A stretch of DNA of 64,000 bases, taken from positions 6,138,001 to 6,202,000 of the forward strand of contig OY755179.1 in NCBI GenBank assembly GCA_963576735.1, read 5' to 3'. Positions within the stretch are counted from its first letter, which is position 1; each line of letters starts with the position of its first letter. Shown here one piece after another: positions 11,351-23,079 of the stretch. This DNA is from Bedellia somnulentella. Lineage: Eukaryota > Arthropoda > Insecta > Lepidoptera > Bedelliidae. Both the position numbers and the translations under genes were made by a program. Below the pieces are notes generated by a model. The model had not been told where the DNA came from and searched no databases. It saw only the letters and a program-made list of their open reading frames with translations.

Positions 11351-12068
11351 TTATTTAAATATGTAATTAGACATCAGTCTTACTTTATTTGTTACCAATA
11401 TGGTTAAATTTATGGTATGTAAAAATTGGAGTTTATAATTATGTTTGCTCAAAATACGTGGTTTATTGGCAAATCGAATTCCTTTTTTAAGCCCCAATAT
11501 TTTATGAGTCTGACATTTTAAATAACTTTTCTGTACGTAGTTTTGTAAAAATTTTTTAACTAGTCTTTTGCTTTCATGAGTCTTACAATGGTTGTTATAC
11601 GTTTCTTGAAAATATTTTTCTAACTTTTTTCTGTCTTCTTCCATGAGTTTAACTTTCCCTTTCAGTACTGTGAGATCCATTTCTTTACATTCTAAAGCTG
11701 CTTTGTTTGTTTGTAATCTTTTCCTTAATCTTCCTACTATCAACGCAAGACGTTCTTCTCGTTTTTCAGACTTTATTAATGAATCACTTGTACGTTTTAA
11801 TTTCTTCTTTAAATTATTACTTATTTTTAACTTTCTTGTTTCTTCTACTTCTTTCTTTGGCTTTTGTTTGGCTTCTTTTTTTGAGCTGCTTTTTGTTTTC
11901 TCCACTGTTTTCTTTTATTTTCTTTCTCTTCGTCAGTGAGATCTTTAATTTTTTTCTGACATTTTTTACTCTTTCTAATTGTTTTTTCTTATATGTATTA
12001 TGTTTTTCTGGATCTTTTTTAAGTTTCTCCCTAAACCGTTTTGCACGTTCTGCACCCGTGAGTGGCAT
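11351..12068 (-). pseudogene. N-terminal part of the uncharacterised transposon-like protein
   Basis: Starts MPLTGAERAKRFREKLKKDP at 12068 and is very Lys/Glu/Arg-rich. A frameshift near 11890-11910 moves reading into a second frame (KEAKQKPKKEVEETRKLKIS). That frame predicts a long coiled coil, followed by a basic region (YNNHCKTHESKRLVKKFL...). The ORF ends at 11351. The start is chosen because MPLTxAER is the known N-terminus of this family (recalled, not searched). It lies 29 bp from the Helitron at 12097 and is on the same strand as the C-terminal part at 8871-9533. The two may be one gene whose middle was lost. Confidence 0.6.
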
Positions 12069-12096
12069 TTTTCCTTTAAATAGGTACCTTTACCTA

Positions 12097-12215
12097 TCTA
12101 TACTTATAATAAATCTGTAGAGAGGTCAATTCTGTACATGAAATATATTTTCAAAATAACTATCAGGTGGTGATTAGGGATCGATACTGATGCCAAAAAT
12201 GCAATCAGTAAAATT

Positions 12216-12257
<42 letters not shown>

Positions 12258-13075
12258 GGTTTGTATGTTCCTTATGGAAACAAAAACTACTCGACGGATT
12301 TTAACGAAACTTGGTACAATTATTCTTCATACTCCTGCGCAGGTTTTTGTATACTTTCCAGCAGAGAAATAAAGGGGAATTTTGGGAAATTTGGGGAAAA
12401 CGGGAGAAGTTACTCCATTTTTTAAGCTTCCGTCGCGTGTGCAGCCTTAATGGTTAAACTTACATAGAAATCATGTGTGGCGGAAATATTCTTCATAAAA
12501 TTATCTAAAAAAAATTCCTTAACAGTATATGTCTATCTTTTATGGTTGACTCACAATAACACGTGTAATTCCTGATAGCTTAGCAGTTCGGAACATCCTG
12601 ATTATATTTGTTTACTCTTACGTTTGTAAACCTCTCATTCATCCCTAATTTAAACAAGGTAACATTATTAACTATTCAATAAAAAAAGAATCATAGAAAT
12701 CGGTAGACAAACTCTGAAATTTTACATAAAATACGCCATCGCGCCCGTGATCGAAACCAAATCTTTACTAATTTACATATAACATACTAGATGGCGCCAG
12801 TAGTTGCATCCTACATAACGTAATGATTTATTTTTTAGATTGATATAAATACTTCATGGCGTTTTATTCCAAAATTTGCTATTAAACGGAAATACTGAAC
12901 CGTTCATTGAAGCGCAATCAAAATCACCAAACTACACTGTTAAGGGAGTGCTATAAATTTAATAAATTAAAAACATTACGCTGAATTTCACAATGCTTGA
13001 GCAGTGACTGAAGAAAGAAACCTCAGATATTTAAAAAAACAACGCTACCCGTGCGAAGCTGGGACGATCCACTAG
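12097..13075 (+). mobile_element. non-autonomous Helitron-like element, copy 2
   Basis: Starts TC after A and ends CTAG before T, with the same hairpin end as copy 1. It is nearly identical to 6259-7257 apart from the microsatellite length and scattered substitutions. Confidence 0.85.
12219..12257 (+). repeat. (GTCT)n microsatellite, about 9.75 units
   Basis: Same internal position as the longer run at 6381-6443. Confidence 0.95.
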
Positions 13076-14463
13076 TTATTAATAATTTACTGCAACAAAA
13101 AGAACACACAGTAGTAGTTGGCATATTATTTACTTTGGACGAGATAAAAGATAAAAAAAATATTTCCCTCTTTTTAGTAGAAGTCGGTATAATTCTTTAA
13201 AATTACTTTTTTTATTTCATTTTTTTAACTTCAGTTGAAGGTAGTAGTAGATTGATACTTGGAACTTGAATTACGATTAAGAACTACTGAATCGATTTTG
13301 ACAAGAATTGCAGTGTACCTATGTATGAACTGAAAAAGAATATTGAATAGACATAGCAAACGTAGTAAACGTTAAGCAAAGACAAATATTGCTCTAATAT
13401 ACATAATATATATTTAACTCTCTCAAAAACTAATTAACTCATTTTGATGAAACTTGAGCTGTTCTCCAATATGAGTATACCTTGTTCAAAAAACTAAAAA
13501 CTAATCACATTGTTCACTACACACACACACACATACACCAATGATCCATATTTATATCTCTATTTCAAAAACTACAGAACCGATTTTGATGAAACTTGTA
13601 CTGTACCCTAAGTTAGAGAACTCGTTCAACAAAAAAAGAATTTCTGAAATCCGACTTTTACTTTAGGAGATATGAGCGGACAAACATACAAACATACATA
13701 CAAGAAATTTTTCACACGTATTTAGAAGCTGATATAGACTAACATATCCAAAAATTGTGCAAATCCGACAATATTACATACATACAGGTCGAATTGATAA
13801 TCTCCTTTTTTTTGAAGTTGGTTAAAAATATCTCCTTGCAGACACGTCCTTATGATTCCATTAAGTAACGTCCACGGTCCGCCTATATGTAACGTTCCTT
13901 AATGGATGTTACGAATCCTAACCTCGAATTATTACTAATTATTGTTTGACTATTAAAAAACAAAAGATTCGTAATTACTTATACAAAAAATAATCAAGGA
14001 TAACTAAACTGCAACTTCTGATAAGTATGTATATACTAAATTCATTACTTACCAATTAATGGGCCGTTCTTAATGGAACAATTTTTTGGCACTATGTCAC
14101 CCCAACAAACAACGTAACGAAATGCGGCAAAACAAGCGGGAACAAGATGGCGGGACGATTCAAAATAGAATCCATGTTACCATGGCTAAAAAACAATAAC
14201 CATAAGAAGTTTTTTACCCGTCTTCCTTTTATTTGTATTGCCAATTTTTATCGTTACTTAGCCGGAAATTCCGCCATTCCAGTTTTAAAGGACAAACTTT
14301 AAACTCAGTTTATTAATTCAATAACTATTAACACATATAATATTTACTAAGAAATTTAAAACGAAACAGTTTTGTTTGGACTGAAAACCATACATTATAT
14401 TTAAAATTATTTTTGGGTCATTTTAATGCGCTGTAAACATAACAGAATGTTAGGTGGACATAT
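13076..14463. other. non-coding, old repeat fragments
   Basis: 13250-13830 repeats the phrase ACCGATTTTGATGAAACTT in variants, a mark of an old dispersed repeat. 13858-13906 and 14066-14079 carry the GTTMCTTAATGGA-type motif. There is no ORF. Confidence 0.5.
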
Positions 14464-14685
14464 TTTTTTTTTTTTTTTGTTTACCGGTGGGGAAATCCTC
14501 ATGGATCCCCCGTCGCTCGAGAGAGCGACGGGGGTATGTCGGACTTTTACCGACTAAAACCCCACCGGTTCGGTGCTGCTGGCCCTGCGGCCTGTGCGGC
14601 GTCACCTTGGTGTTTTTGCCGGGCGGCTGAAGGCCGCCCTGGCGGGGAATAGGATTGTACCTAAGCTAAGTCGAGTAGGGTGGGG
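14464..14685 (-). mobile_element. GC-rich poly(A) retroelement fragment
   Basis: A poly(T) run at 14464-14478 (a poly(A) tail on the minus strand) is followed by about 200 bp of GC-rich sequence. This includes the perfect 12-bp hairpin CCCCCGTCGCTC/GAGCGACGGGGG at about 14505-14533. The 11-bp direct repeat GGTGGACATAT flanks it (14453-14463, 14686-14696). It is probably a 5'-truncated LINE or SINE; the family is not identified. Confidence 0.8.
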
Positions 14686-14696
14686 GGTGGACATAT

Positions 14697-15892
14697 AAAT
14701 TTGCGTGTACCTTTAATACATTTTTGCCAATATTTTATTATAACAGATATATCTTTAGAAATGTATTATATTTAATTATAATAATTAATGCTTTTTCTTT
14801 TAGAAATATTTATCTAAATAGTGAAATGTGAAAAGGTTGCTGAGATATTAATTATCAAAGTTGGTGGACAACTCATTTTCGGGGTGCCATTTTTTTTTAA
14901 AAACGCTCAAGTACGGATAGTAGTTTCGTGCTGCGCGGCGGAGGCCCGGTGGGTGCTGCCCCCTACATTGACCGTTGGTGATGGTGGGTAAGTTTGCAGC
15001 AGAGATTGCTCGGGAATATGGGGATTGTCCGAGATGAATGATATCCTATGTTATGTTGCGATAGTTCTTGCTATTATTGTAAGCTAACACAACAACATTT
15101 TTTTTACTTAAAGCTTGTGTCCTTTGAGTTTTGATCCCGAATCTCACGAATGTTCGTAGAGGTTAGATTTACCGCTACGCCACAGAGACGCTAACTTTGA
15201 CGGCAAATTTAAAATACCCTTTATTTTCTTATAGTCTTACCATTGATAAACAATTAAATTAACTCCCGCTCCCGCTGTATAATCCCGCATTTTTAAACCC
15301 TACCGATGATGTCGAGCACCAAAATCCACAATTCAATGTAAAATGAAAAATAGTGAATAAGAAAAAACAGCAAGTGAGTAAATAATTCAAAAAGTGCACC
15401 GAATAATTGTATGAGCTACAGGTTAAAGTAAAGTGCAAGATATTCCACTTCTGACGTATCTTAAAAAACATCGATACCACGGTTTAAAAAACACCAAGCG
15501 CCATCTATTGCATACATCAAGAACTAACGTAACGTAAATACTTAAACCAATTAGTAATTCATTTAATTATAGTTATTTCAGGATAAGTAGATATGTAAAA
15601 AAACAGTTTTAGACGATAAAACAAATTGTACCTCATCCCTCAGGAATCCTTCATTTTCAAGGATACATTATCGTATCATTTAGTTTCTAAATTTACATTT
15701 TTATATTCGTTTGCAATATATTACCTTGTATTAAACGACACACAGCGCCATCTCCAATCCATCCAGCAAGCAAACAATATTTTAGTTTTCCCTCGGGAAT
15801 ATCATTTTTTGGAGATAAAAAGTACCCTTTTAATTAATCTGGACTTCCAACTATACATCTGCAAAATATCAAGGCAATCGGTTCAGTAGTTG
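14697..15892. other. no gene recognised
   Basis: AT-rich, apart from the tRNA-like piece at 15115-15192. Its ORFs are short and have no recognisable motif. Confidence 0.45.
15115..15192 (-). mobile_element. tRNA-derived SINE head
   Basis: The minus strand shows TGGCGTAGCGGTAAA (A-box-like) and a degenerate B-box (GATTCGGGATCAAAA). It resembles the copy at 28600-28676. The T-arm does not pair properly, so it is not a working tRNA. Confidence 0.5.
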
Positions 15893-15985
15893 CGGCGTGA
15901 AAACAGCCAATTCGTCAGCTACATCGGTCACCGATATACCATCTTCACATAATGCAACAATCCTATGTTTCAAATGATCGCTTAT
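15893..15985 (-). pseudogene. Tc1-like transposase HTH fragment
   Basis: The reverse strand encodes LKHRIVALCEDGISVTDVAD, resembling the first helix-turn-helix of Tc1-family transposases (RIVALxxxGxSxxDIA). Only about 30 codons remain. Confidence 0.55.
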
Positions 15986-16072
15986 GCGATATATTTTCTA
16001 ATTGCTTTCTTGATTGCAAAACCAAAAAAAAAGGTAAGTCAAATGGAATTAAAAATCGAAAAGTGACATTGT

Positions 16073-16895
16073 GTATATGTCGTAGGATGATTTGATTTTA
16101 GGTTTTTTGCAAAAAACCTAGGGATTTTGCAAAAATCCGGATAATTAGATAACGGTTATAATATTTTCTATTCTTACTAGGTTTTTTGCAAAAAAACTAG
16201 TTGGTTTAGTATGACTCCGAAACGAAATGTCAGTTCTTATGAATACTGTACACTGATATGTTATTAATTAAGACGTACTTACTTCATTGTTCCTACCTAC
16301 ATATAATTTGATTGTTATTTTAATTTTACAGTTAGGTTACAAAATTTCCCTCCTACCTACCTATATTGAAGACGTCCGTGGCCGAGTGGATAGGTGACTA
16401 GCTTTTCGGTCTGGAGCTTGCGGGTTTGATCCCCGCTGAGAGCAACATTTATGTGATGAGCGTATGTGTATTATATTATATTAAATATATCGCTGAGTTA
16501 GTATCCCATAATACAAGTGTTACTTTGTTTGGGGTAACTTGATCTGTCTATAATATGTCCGAACGTGATTGTAATTTTACTCCAACAAAAGAGTAAAGAA
16601 AAATATTTAATTCCTAGTATCAAATAAGTATTGTCATTTCTTACCCTTTATAACTCTAGCTATAATATCTCAATACCACAATGACGAACCAATCAGAATA
16701 AGTGTAGGCGAGCAATCAGAAATCAGCCAATCAGCATTAAAGAAGTACAATCTTACTAAACCAACTAGTTTTTTTTTGCAAAAAACCTAGTAAGATTAGA
16801 AAATATTATAACTGTTGTCTAATTATCCGGATTTTTGCAAAATCCCTAGGTTTTTTGCAAAAAACCTAAACATCAAATCATCCTACGACATATAC
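16073..16895. mobile_element. TIR transposon with palindromic inverted repeats
   Basis: About 140 bp at 16073-16212 (GTATATGTCGTAGGATGATT onward) recur inverted at about 16752-16895. Each arm contains nested palindromes such as GGTTTTTTGCAAAAAACC and GGATTTTTGCAAAATCC. The interior holds a tRNA-like SINE piece and no transposase. No clear target-site duplication was seen. Confidence 0.85.
16375..16445 (+). mobile_element. tRNA-like SINE head
   Basis: GTCCGTGGCCGAGTGGATAG (A-box) and GCGGGTTTGATCCCCGC (B-box with a paired T-arm) resemble a class II tRNA. There is no matching acceptor stem, and it sits inside a transposon, so it is called a SINE head. Confidence 0.5.
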
Positions 16896-16922
16896 ATATT
16901 TTTAACTTTATGGTGTTTTTAA

Positions 16923-17159
16923 CATACATACATATACTCACGGCTATAAATCCCTAGATGGGGTAGCCAGAGCTAAGGAATGAGAAATTCCTCAGCCACC
17001 TTTGGAAAGTTGAGTGGGGAAGAGATGGTAAAATAAAGGTTGTTGGTGATGGGTGTCCAACCGCATCGCCCAAAAATCCCTTTAAAACCCCAATACCGTT
17101 AGTCGCCTCTTACGTACACCCACCGGAAGAAATGGGGTAGTGCTATTCTAAGCTACACA
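16923..17159 (-). mobile_element. Rep-A copy with target-site duplication
   Basis: Complete inverted copy flanked by the 11-bp repeat GGTGTTTTTAA (16912-16922, 17160-17170). Confidence 0.85.
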
Positions 17160-17324
17160 GGTGTTTTTAAGTTTATGCTTTAATAAATGAGGACATATTA
17201 TTGTAACTGTTGTACATATAGTTATCTCTCAAATGGTGGATACTAATTTATGTAAATTTATGTTGCCGAATTTATGACTACGCTTTTTGTCAATCTGTGG
17301 TGTGTACTTATCTTTGACCTTGAC

Positions 17325-17395
17325 TGTAGAAAGTGGCGAACGATAGTCTCTACCTACACCAATGGGAAATAATGGTTTGAGTATTATGTATGTAT
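17325..17395 (+). mobile_element. LINE 3' tip (ATGT tail)
   Basis: GTGGCGAACGATAGTCTCTAC and CAATGGGAAATAATGGTTTGAG followed by TATGTATGTATA match the 3' end of the LINE at 3310-3765. Confidence 0.65.
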
Positions 17396-18080
17396 ATTAA
17401 GGTTCCCGATTCCAGAATATTTCATTCAGACAGTCTTGAACCAAGTAAGTCAGCTGCATTTTGATAGACCTACGTACCTTGCAGAAACAGTTGGGTCTGG
17501 GTTCTGTATTCCAGCTCGTTGTCGTTTGGGGCACTTTGACATCTCTGCTGGAGCTTTTATTTTTAGGCGGGGATAGCTGTGTCACGGAATGGCACGTTTA
17601 GGTATACTTACTAATTTTGTTTGGTATTGGAAGTGTACCTACAAGTATTGCAACTACAAAAATAACAGTCCCGAGGATCCACATTATTTGTGATTACATG
17701 TTGGAGGAATAAGTGACACACTTAGACCTAAGACTAAGACCATTTGTAAAGCTCTTAAATGCAATGCTTTTAATATTTTTATTACCTAAGTGTCTGGCCC
17801 TAATCAACTGAGTCTATACATTTTATTAGTTAGTCAATGACACCATTGTCTAGCTGAAGTCTGCATCAGTGAGACTCTATCCACGAGCCTACGTCGTCTT
17901 CCTCACTACAAAAGCTAATCTTGTGGGATCATCAGCAATGGCCCTAAATATATATCATAAAAGACATATTGGTGTTGCGCCTTTCTGCATCATCGACAGT
18001 GCTCTTCCCATATCAATTCAATATCTTATGCGAAGACTTCTAGCTACTCATGCGATTCTGTGCCGGCTCACTAGTGTATA
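17396..18080. other. no gene recognised
   Basis: Moderate-complexity sequence. A 70-codon ORF at 17869-18081 has no recognisable motif, so I do not call it a gene. Confidence 0.4.
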
Positions 18081-21000
18081 AATCAATGAATAATAATAAA
18101 ACGCTAGAATTCTTTCGTTGTTTTAATTTCATTAATAAAAGGCTTGGTAACTACATTTTATATCTATTTACACTTTGGGATGACAAACCATTATTTACAG
18201 ACAGACAATACTAGACAAAAAAAACAGTTTACTACAACTGACAGTTACATAAAGTATTACATGAATGATAATAAAAGTAAACCTAAATGCAGATTTTGGT
18301 ACCTCCAAAAGCTGAACTTTTGCTTATATTAAAACCAAAGCAAATAAGAGTTTAGTTAGAAAGTTTTGTTAATGTTATAAAACTAATGATGCATACATTC
18401 GTTTAAATAATAACATTATTTTGTACTGTATTTAAAAGCACTGTGAGTAGAAGGTTAATAACAACTATTCCGAATCAAATATTAACAAAATTGAAGCCAC
18501 AAAGATACTTATATACTTTTGATTCATTTCAGACACTAAGTGGTAAATATTTGAAATAACAACAAATAGTAAAATTTGATTTATGCAACCAGTCAGATTC
18601 ATTTTGTAAGCTTTGGTAGCTGTCTACAACTATTTAGCAAAAGACCAGCTTGTGTTATCTGCTCGAGACCAGTTTTTGTTGCTTACCGATTTTATTATGT
18701 AAAATTAAATAATCACTTATATTTCAATTTAAAACAAACACTAAACTAAGCAATGGAATAACTATTCGAATAATTATATATTATAACATGGAGAAACATT
18801 ATTCAGTCTTAAAATATACTACTAAACAGAACTAAGAATACGGGTAAAAATATATGGTTAATTAACAGACTAATTCGAGATTCCAAATAATATCAATAAA
18901 TGTTAATAACGCGTTATTCAAATTCATAGACAATATAAATCACTGAACGAATAAAAAGCTTTTTATTAATAGTAAAAATGTACCAAAATGAATGAATTTT
19001 ATTCATATAGATAGGTCTTTTTTGTCTATGGACTTCAATAGATTTTAAAACTATAAAAACATGTACATTAAAATTAAAAACAAATTGACTATACAGCGTT
19101 ATTATGTCTGAATATATCTAAAATAGTAAAACAATAATATATAACACTGTCCATTAACAAACAATAATAATTTATTTTACTCATTTAAACATGGAATATA
19201 AGAAATAACTAATTACATATACTACAAATCATTGTGAATTCATATCAATTGTTTAAATGTTCTGTCAACTCAACAGATAATAACGATGTTTACATCAATT
19301 GAGATTGATCTTTAAAAATGTAATATTTAGACAGTACAACAATATTCATATCAGTAACGTCAGTAATAAAATACAGGTAAAAATATAATGTCACCGTTTT
19401 AGTTCTTCTTAACCCAAATGTGTTACAGATTTTCAGGTAAATGGGCAAAATCCAAACATTAATTAAATAAAACTAAATTGTATATTAAATGTTAATAAAT
19501 AACAATAAAAAAACTACTTCGCATTTTAAACTACCTATAAATACGTTAAGCTGAGATTACAAAACTTAAGTAAAAAGAGTATACGTTAAGATTTAATCAA
19601 AATAGAAAAAAATCTTATATTGTCTTGTCAATAAAATATGTGAAGAGATTCTCTATTATTGAGTATATAATTACAATGAAAACTATTCGTTCGTTGCCTT
19701 AAATCTTACAAGTGATCTTTTTTTTACAATTTATTTTGTTAGATGAATCAATGTAAGATAATGATTCCAATCAGTATTTTGTTCAAAAAATATTTTGTCT
19801 CGACTGATGGTCTGACAAAACATAAGTAATGCACAAACAGAGATAGAAAACATTAAATTTTTTTATAAAACTTTTTGTTTGCTTTACTTCCTATAAAAAC
19901 CGAATTTATGTTTTGTAAGCAACTTGAATATGTCATTAGTCATTAACATAGTAAGTAATATAATTTTTATAAAACAAATCCTTTACATAAAATCCATAAC
20001 AATGTTAAGAGTGTCGATTGTATGATTTAAAGCAACGAATAAAGTCTTTCAGTATTCTATAGAATACGAAATGAGATAAATGGCATTTCTTATTAAAGCT
20101 AATTTCGCGTTGAAAACAAATATAAATATATTTATCTAGCTGACTACTTCCACGAAATACAAATTGTAGAATTCACCTAGGATTGTTCTATTGTTTATAT
20201 CAATCGTTTCCGATGCCTCCAACAAAACAAGGCAAGAGCATTCTCTCATGTTTACTAGCAAGTAAAAATTTATAATTTATAAAATTTAAAATTTTTCAGG
20301 AAAAATTATGATGCTCTACATTTTATTAAATTTTATTTATTCGTTCATTCACCATACAATGAATTATTTTTTAAATCTTGTTCCTGTGCTTAATATTCTC
20401 AATAAAACCTTTGAATTGTAGGCTTGACTTGCGAAATGCCTCTTATCATCAAAATTCTGTACGTATTGAACTTAATAAAATATTATTTTTTTACATACAA
20501 GAGCAGCCAATTAACCAAAGAGAGAAATCCCTTTTTATTCAATAAAACATCATCTTCGTTCATCATTAGGGAAGTTTTGTAGAACAAATCGTACAAAAAA
20601 ACATTGTTGTAATAAATTCAAGTACACTATACCAATTTTGTACACGAAAATTATTGCACGTTTTGTCCAATTTAAGGCTAACATTGAGAAGATTCGATTA
20701 TATTCCTATGTACATACCACGCACATGCTAAATTAAGATAGGAATCTGGGTTTAGAGGCGATTTATTCAACATACATATTTAACACGCATGAATACCAAA
20801 CTTTAAAAACTTCATTCAACATGACACATCAGATCCACCTTTCATGAAAAACTATTAATATTTCAATTAGTACCTTTTTACTGAAAGGCGAATATTAAAA
20901 ATGTACGTTCAACTTATAATCTGGTTAATAATAATAACCTATTAGTATCTCACATACCTTGCACACAGTATTCATTTATTCGCAAATCATTTGGAACTTT

Positions 21001-21677
21001 TCATGTGATGCCATGATTCATAACTGCATGTCACATAAAAGTGGTATTATGTGGTATTGAATATGCAGTTATCTTTCAAAATATGATAAGCGGATGTTCT
21101 TATCATTGAGCTATGTTGGTTGTTGAAAACCAACATTGGTCAAAATCGTCAGCATTTGCCGTCAGTAATTATAACAAAATTTAGTTCTATAGTAATTCCA
21201 AGTACAGAACATTTTCAAGTAAAAAGGTACTATCGCAAATATTTTCATTTAGTAATATTCATGAAAATCTAGCGTCTAATCTAAGTTTTACAGAATAACA
21301 ATAACTCTACACATACATTAAAACTTTACAATTGAGATACGTATTCACTACCCGTGTCTATCAAAATTGGATTGTCCAAAAATCTACTATCAAAATTCAT
21401 AGGAAGAATACGAAGTTCCGTAAGAAAGCTACAGTAGATATGTTTTCATAGAAATTCGTATCGGAAAGAGATAATAGGCCATCAAAGGACTTAAATCGAG
21501 GTAAGAAAATGTATGATTCGTTCTCTTATAATATGTATGAATAGTTTTGAAAAAGCGAGTCGGTTGGCTCGCAACGACGCGAAAAACAATTTTGATTTTT
21601 TATCTTTATACATTTTTTTCCTTATTTTTAGTTCTGTCCACAAATATACTATAGATAAGTAGATGTGTTATTTAATC
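18081..21677. other. transposon-free AT-rich block
   Basis: About 3.6 kb without any of the repeat families that fill the rest of the window, and without an ORF beyond about 60 codons. It lies downstream of syntrophin in the syntrophin sense. It could be extended 3' UTR, a non-coding RNA or regulatory DNA; the sequence does not decide. Confidence 0.5.
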
Positions 21678-21893
21678 GTGAGGAAACCCACATGGCTGAG
21701 TTGTACTTAGTCATGTGACAGTGTATTCGTACAAAACGGCGATAGGCCTGCCCCCTATCACGTGAGTACACTGTCTAAGCAAAACGTGGGTACCTTCTCT
21801 GGAAAGTAGATGGCGCTTGCCATGTGAGTTCAGGAGTATTGGTACCTCTGCCAACCCCTTCGGGGATAAAACGGCGTGAACGTTTATGTTATG
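21678..21893 (+). mobile_element. SINE-B copy, 5' truncated
   Basis: Starts CGTGAGGAAACCCACATGG and ends GGCGTGAACGTTTATG with a short tail. A variant middle reads CTGGAAAGTAGATGGCGC, also seen at 36148-36525 and 43250-43605. Confidence 0.85.
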
Positions 21894-22090
21894 TGTTATT
21901 TAACTTTCTTTAAACTACCTAATGTTGAACAATATCATTGTTAAATTGCGCAACTGCAGATGCAGACCAGCCAACTCGAAAGTAAAGTTTTACTTAGTTA
22001 CTCCTAGCTCCTATTTGATTTGCCGGACATTAGGAATGATTTCCTCTGTAACTGCTTTTCAACGAAACTAGACCTCAAATCGTTTTCACC

Positions 22091-22096
22091 TTTATT
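22091..22096 (-). terminator. candidate poly(A) signal of syntrophin
   Basis: AATAAA on the minus strand about 880 nt after the stop codon. Other candidates exist further on. Inference only. Confidence 0.3.
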
Positions 22097-22918
22097 TAGT
22101 TATATAGAAAGTTCATAAATAGTCCGATTTTACTTCCTGCTGTATATGTACTTGAACCAAGCTTATTAAGAATGTTTGATATTTTGAAGTAGTTCGCGCC
22201 TGACATTTTTAAAGGAGATAAGAATAAACTAAATAAAGTACAAAAGACCCCTTAATAAAATTAATAGAATGATTTCACATTTTGAACCTTATAGCAATAA
22301 TATACAGTTTCAAATCGAATACCTTAAAAGATCAGTTTGTTGAATTTTACTAAAGTTTAATACTTCTTAAGTGTTAGAAATATACGCATAAGTAATCTAA
22401 GTAGATGATAAATATAGCGTTGTAGATTCGTAGATTCCTGTTTGATAACCATATTTTCGGTAAGCAAAATAGAAAAGTATATAAGAAGACTATCCTATTC
22501 ATTCTTTGAGACACACATTGAAAACATGTCAGGCATTAGCTTATACAAGTATAAAAGACTAAAAGATAATCGTTGAGATTCTTAGATCATATTGGGCCTT
22601 GTATTAAAAAAAGTTGAGTCAAATGACCAATAAGGCATACTCATCTTTGAGTAACAAGAGTTTCCGGACATGTATCTACTATAGAAAGTGAAACAGAAAC
22701 AAAACATAAATTATTTTTTTACATATTAATAATTGAAATAACGACTGAAGTAAATATCAGATTCGCTACGTTGGAAACAAAGAAAATGGGCATCCTTATT
22801 TAATTCTCTTAATACGTATAGTTTGGAGTATTGTTTGAACTTGACTTAATCACATAAATGATATTAGCCACTCGACGAATGGTTAAACTTACGTCGTACG
22901 CCGAGGTAACAATGAGAC

Positions 22919-22957
22919 TTTCTCTTTTCTTCTTTTTTTCTCTCTCTCTCTCTCTAT
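22919..22957 (-). repeat. (GA)n-rich tract just after the syntrophin stop
   Basis: TC-rich on the plus strand, with an uninterrupted TC run near 22940-22955. It begins about 14 nt downstream of the stop codon. Confidence 0.85.
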
Positions 22958-22971
22958 TAAACTAGGTCGGG

Positions 22972-23079
22972 TTATAGTGGCTCAGTGGCGCCATCTCCCG
23001 GCAACGAATGAACTCTCGCTGAGAGTAAATTGTGTAAGATGAAAACTGCTGGCTTTGGACTGCCTTCCATTTCTAGTTC
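22972..23079 (-). CDS. syntrophin exon 8 (C-terminus)
   Basis: Acceptor CTATTCCAG|GAACTAG. Encodes [20 protein letters not shown], matching the C-terminal SU helix of syntrophins, then a TAA stop at 22972-22974. Confidence 0.92.
   Translation of the reverse strand, partial: ELEMEGSPKPAVFILHNLLSARVHSLPGDGATEPL

Larger units (their letters stand above)
21894..22971 (-). other. probable syntrophin 3' UTR and downstream DNA
   Basis: No gene here. It directly follows the syntrophin stop codon on the minus strand. It includes a TC/GA microsatellite and a candidate AATAAA. Confidence 0.45.

Noticed and set aside
11643..12120. Phe/Leu-rich plus-strand ORFs
   Set aside because: Antisense shadows of the Lys-rich MPLTGAER gene fragment.
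17869..18081. 70-codon plus-strand ORF as a gene
   Set aside because: No motif, no splice or homology support; length is not unusual for random DNA in this window.
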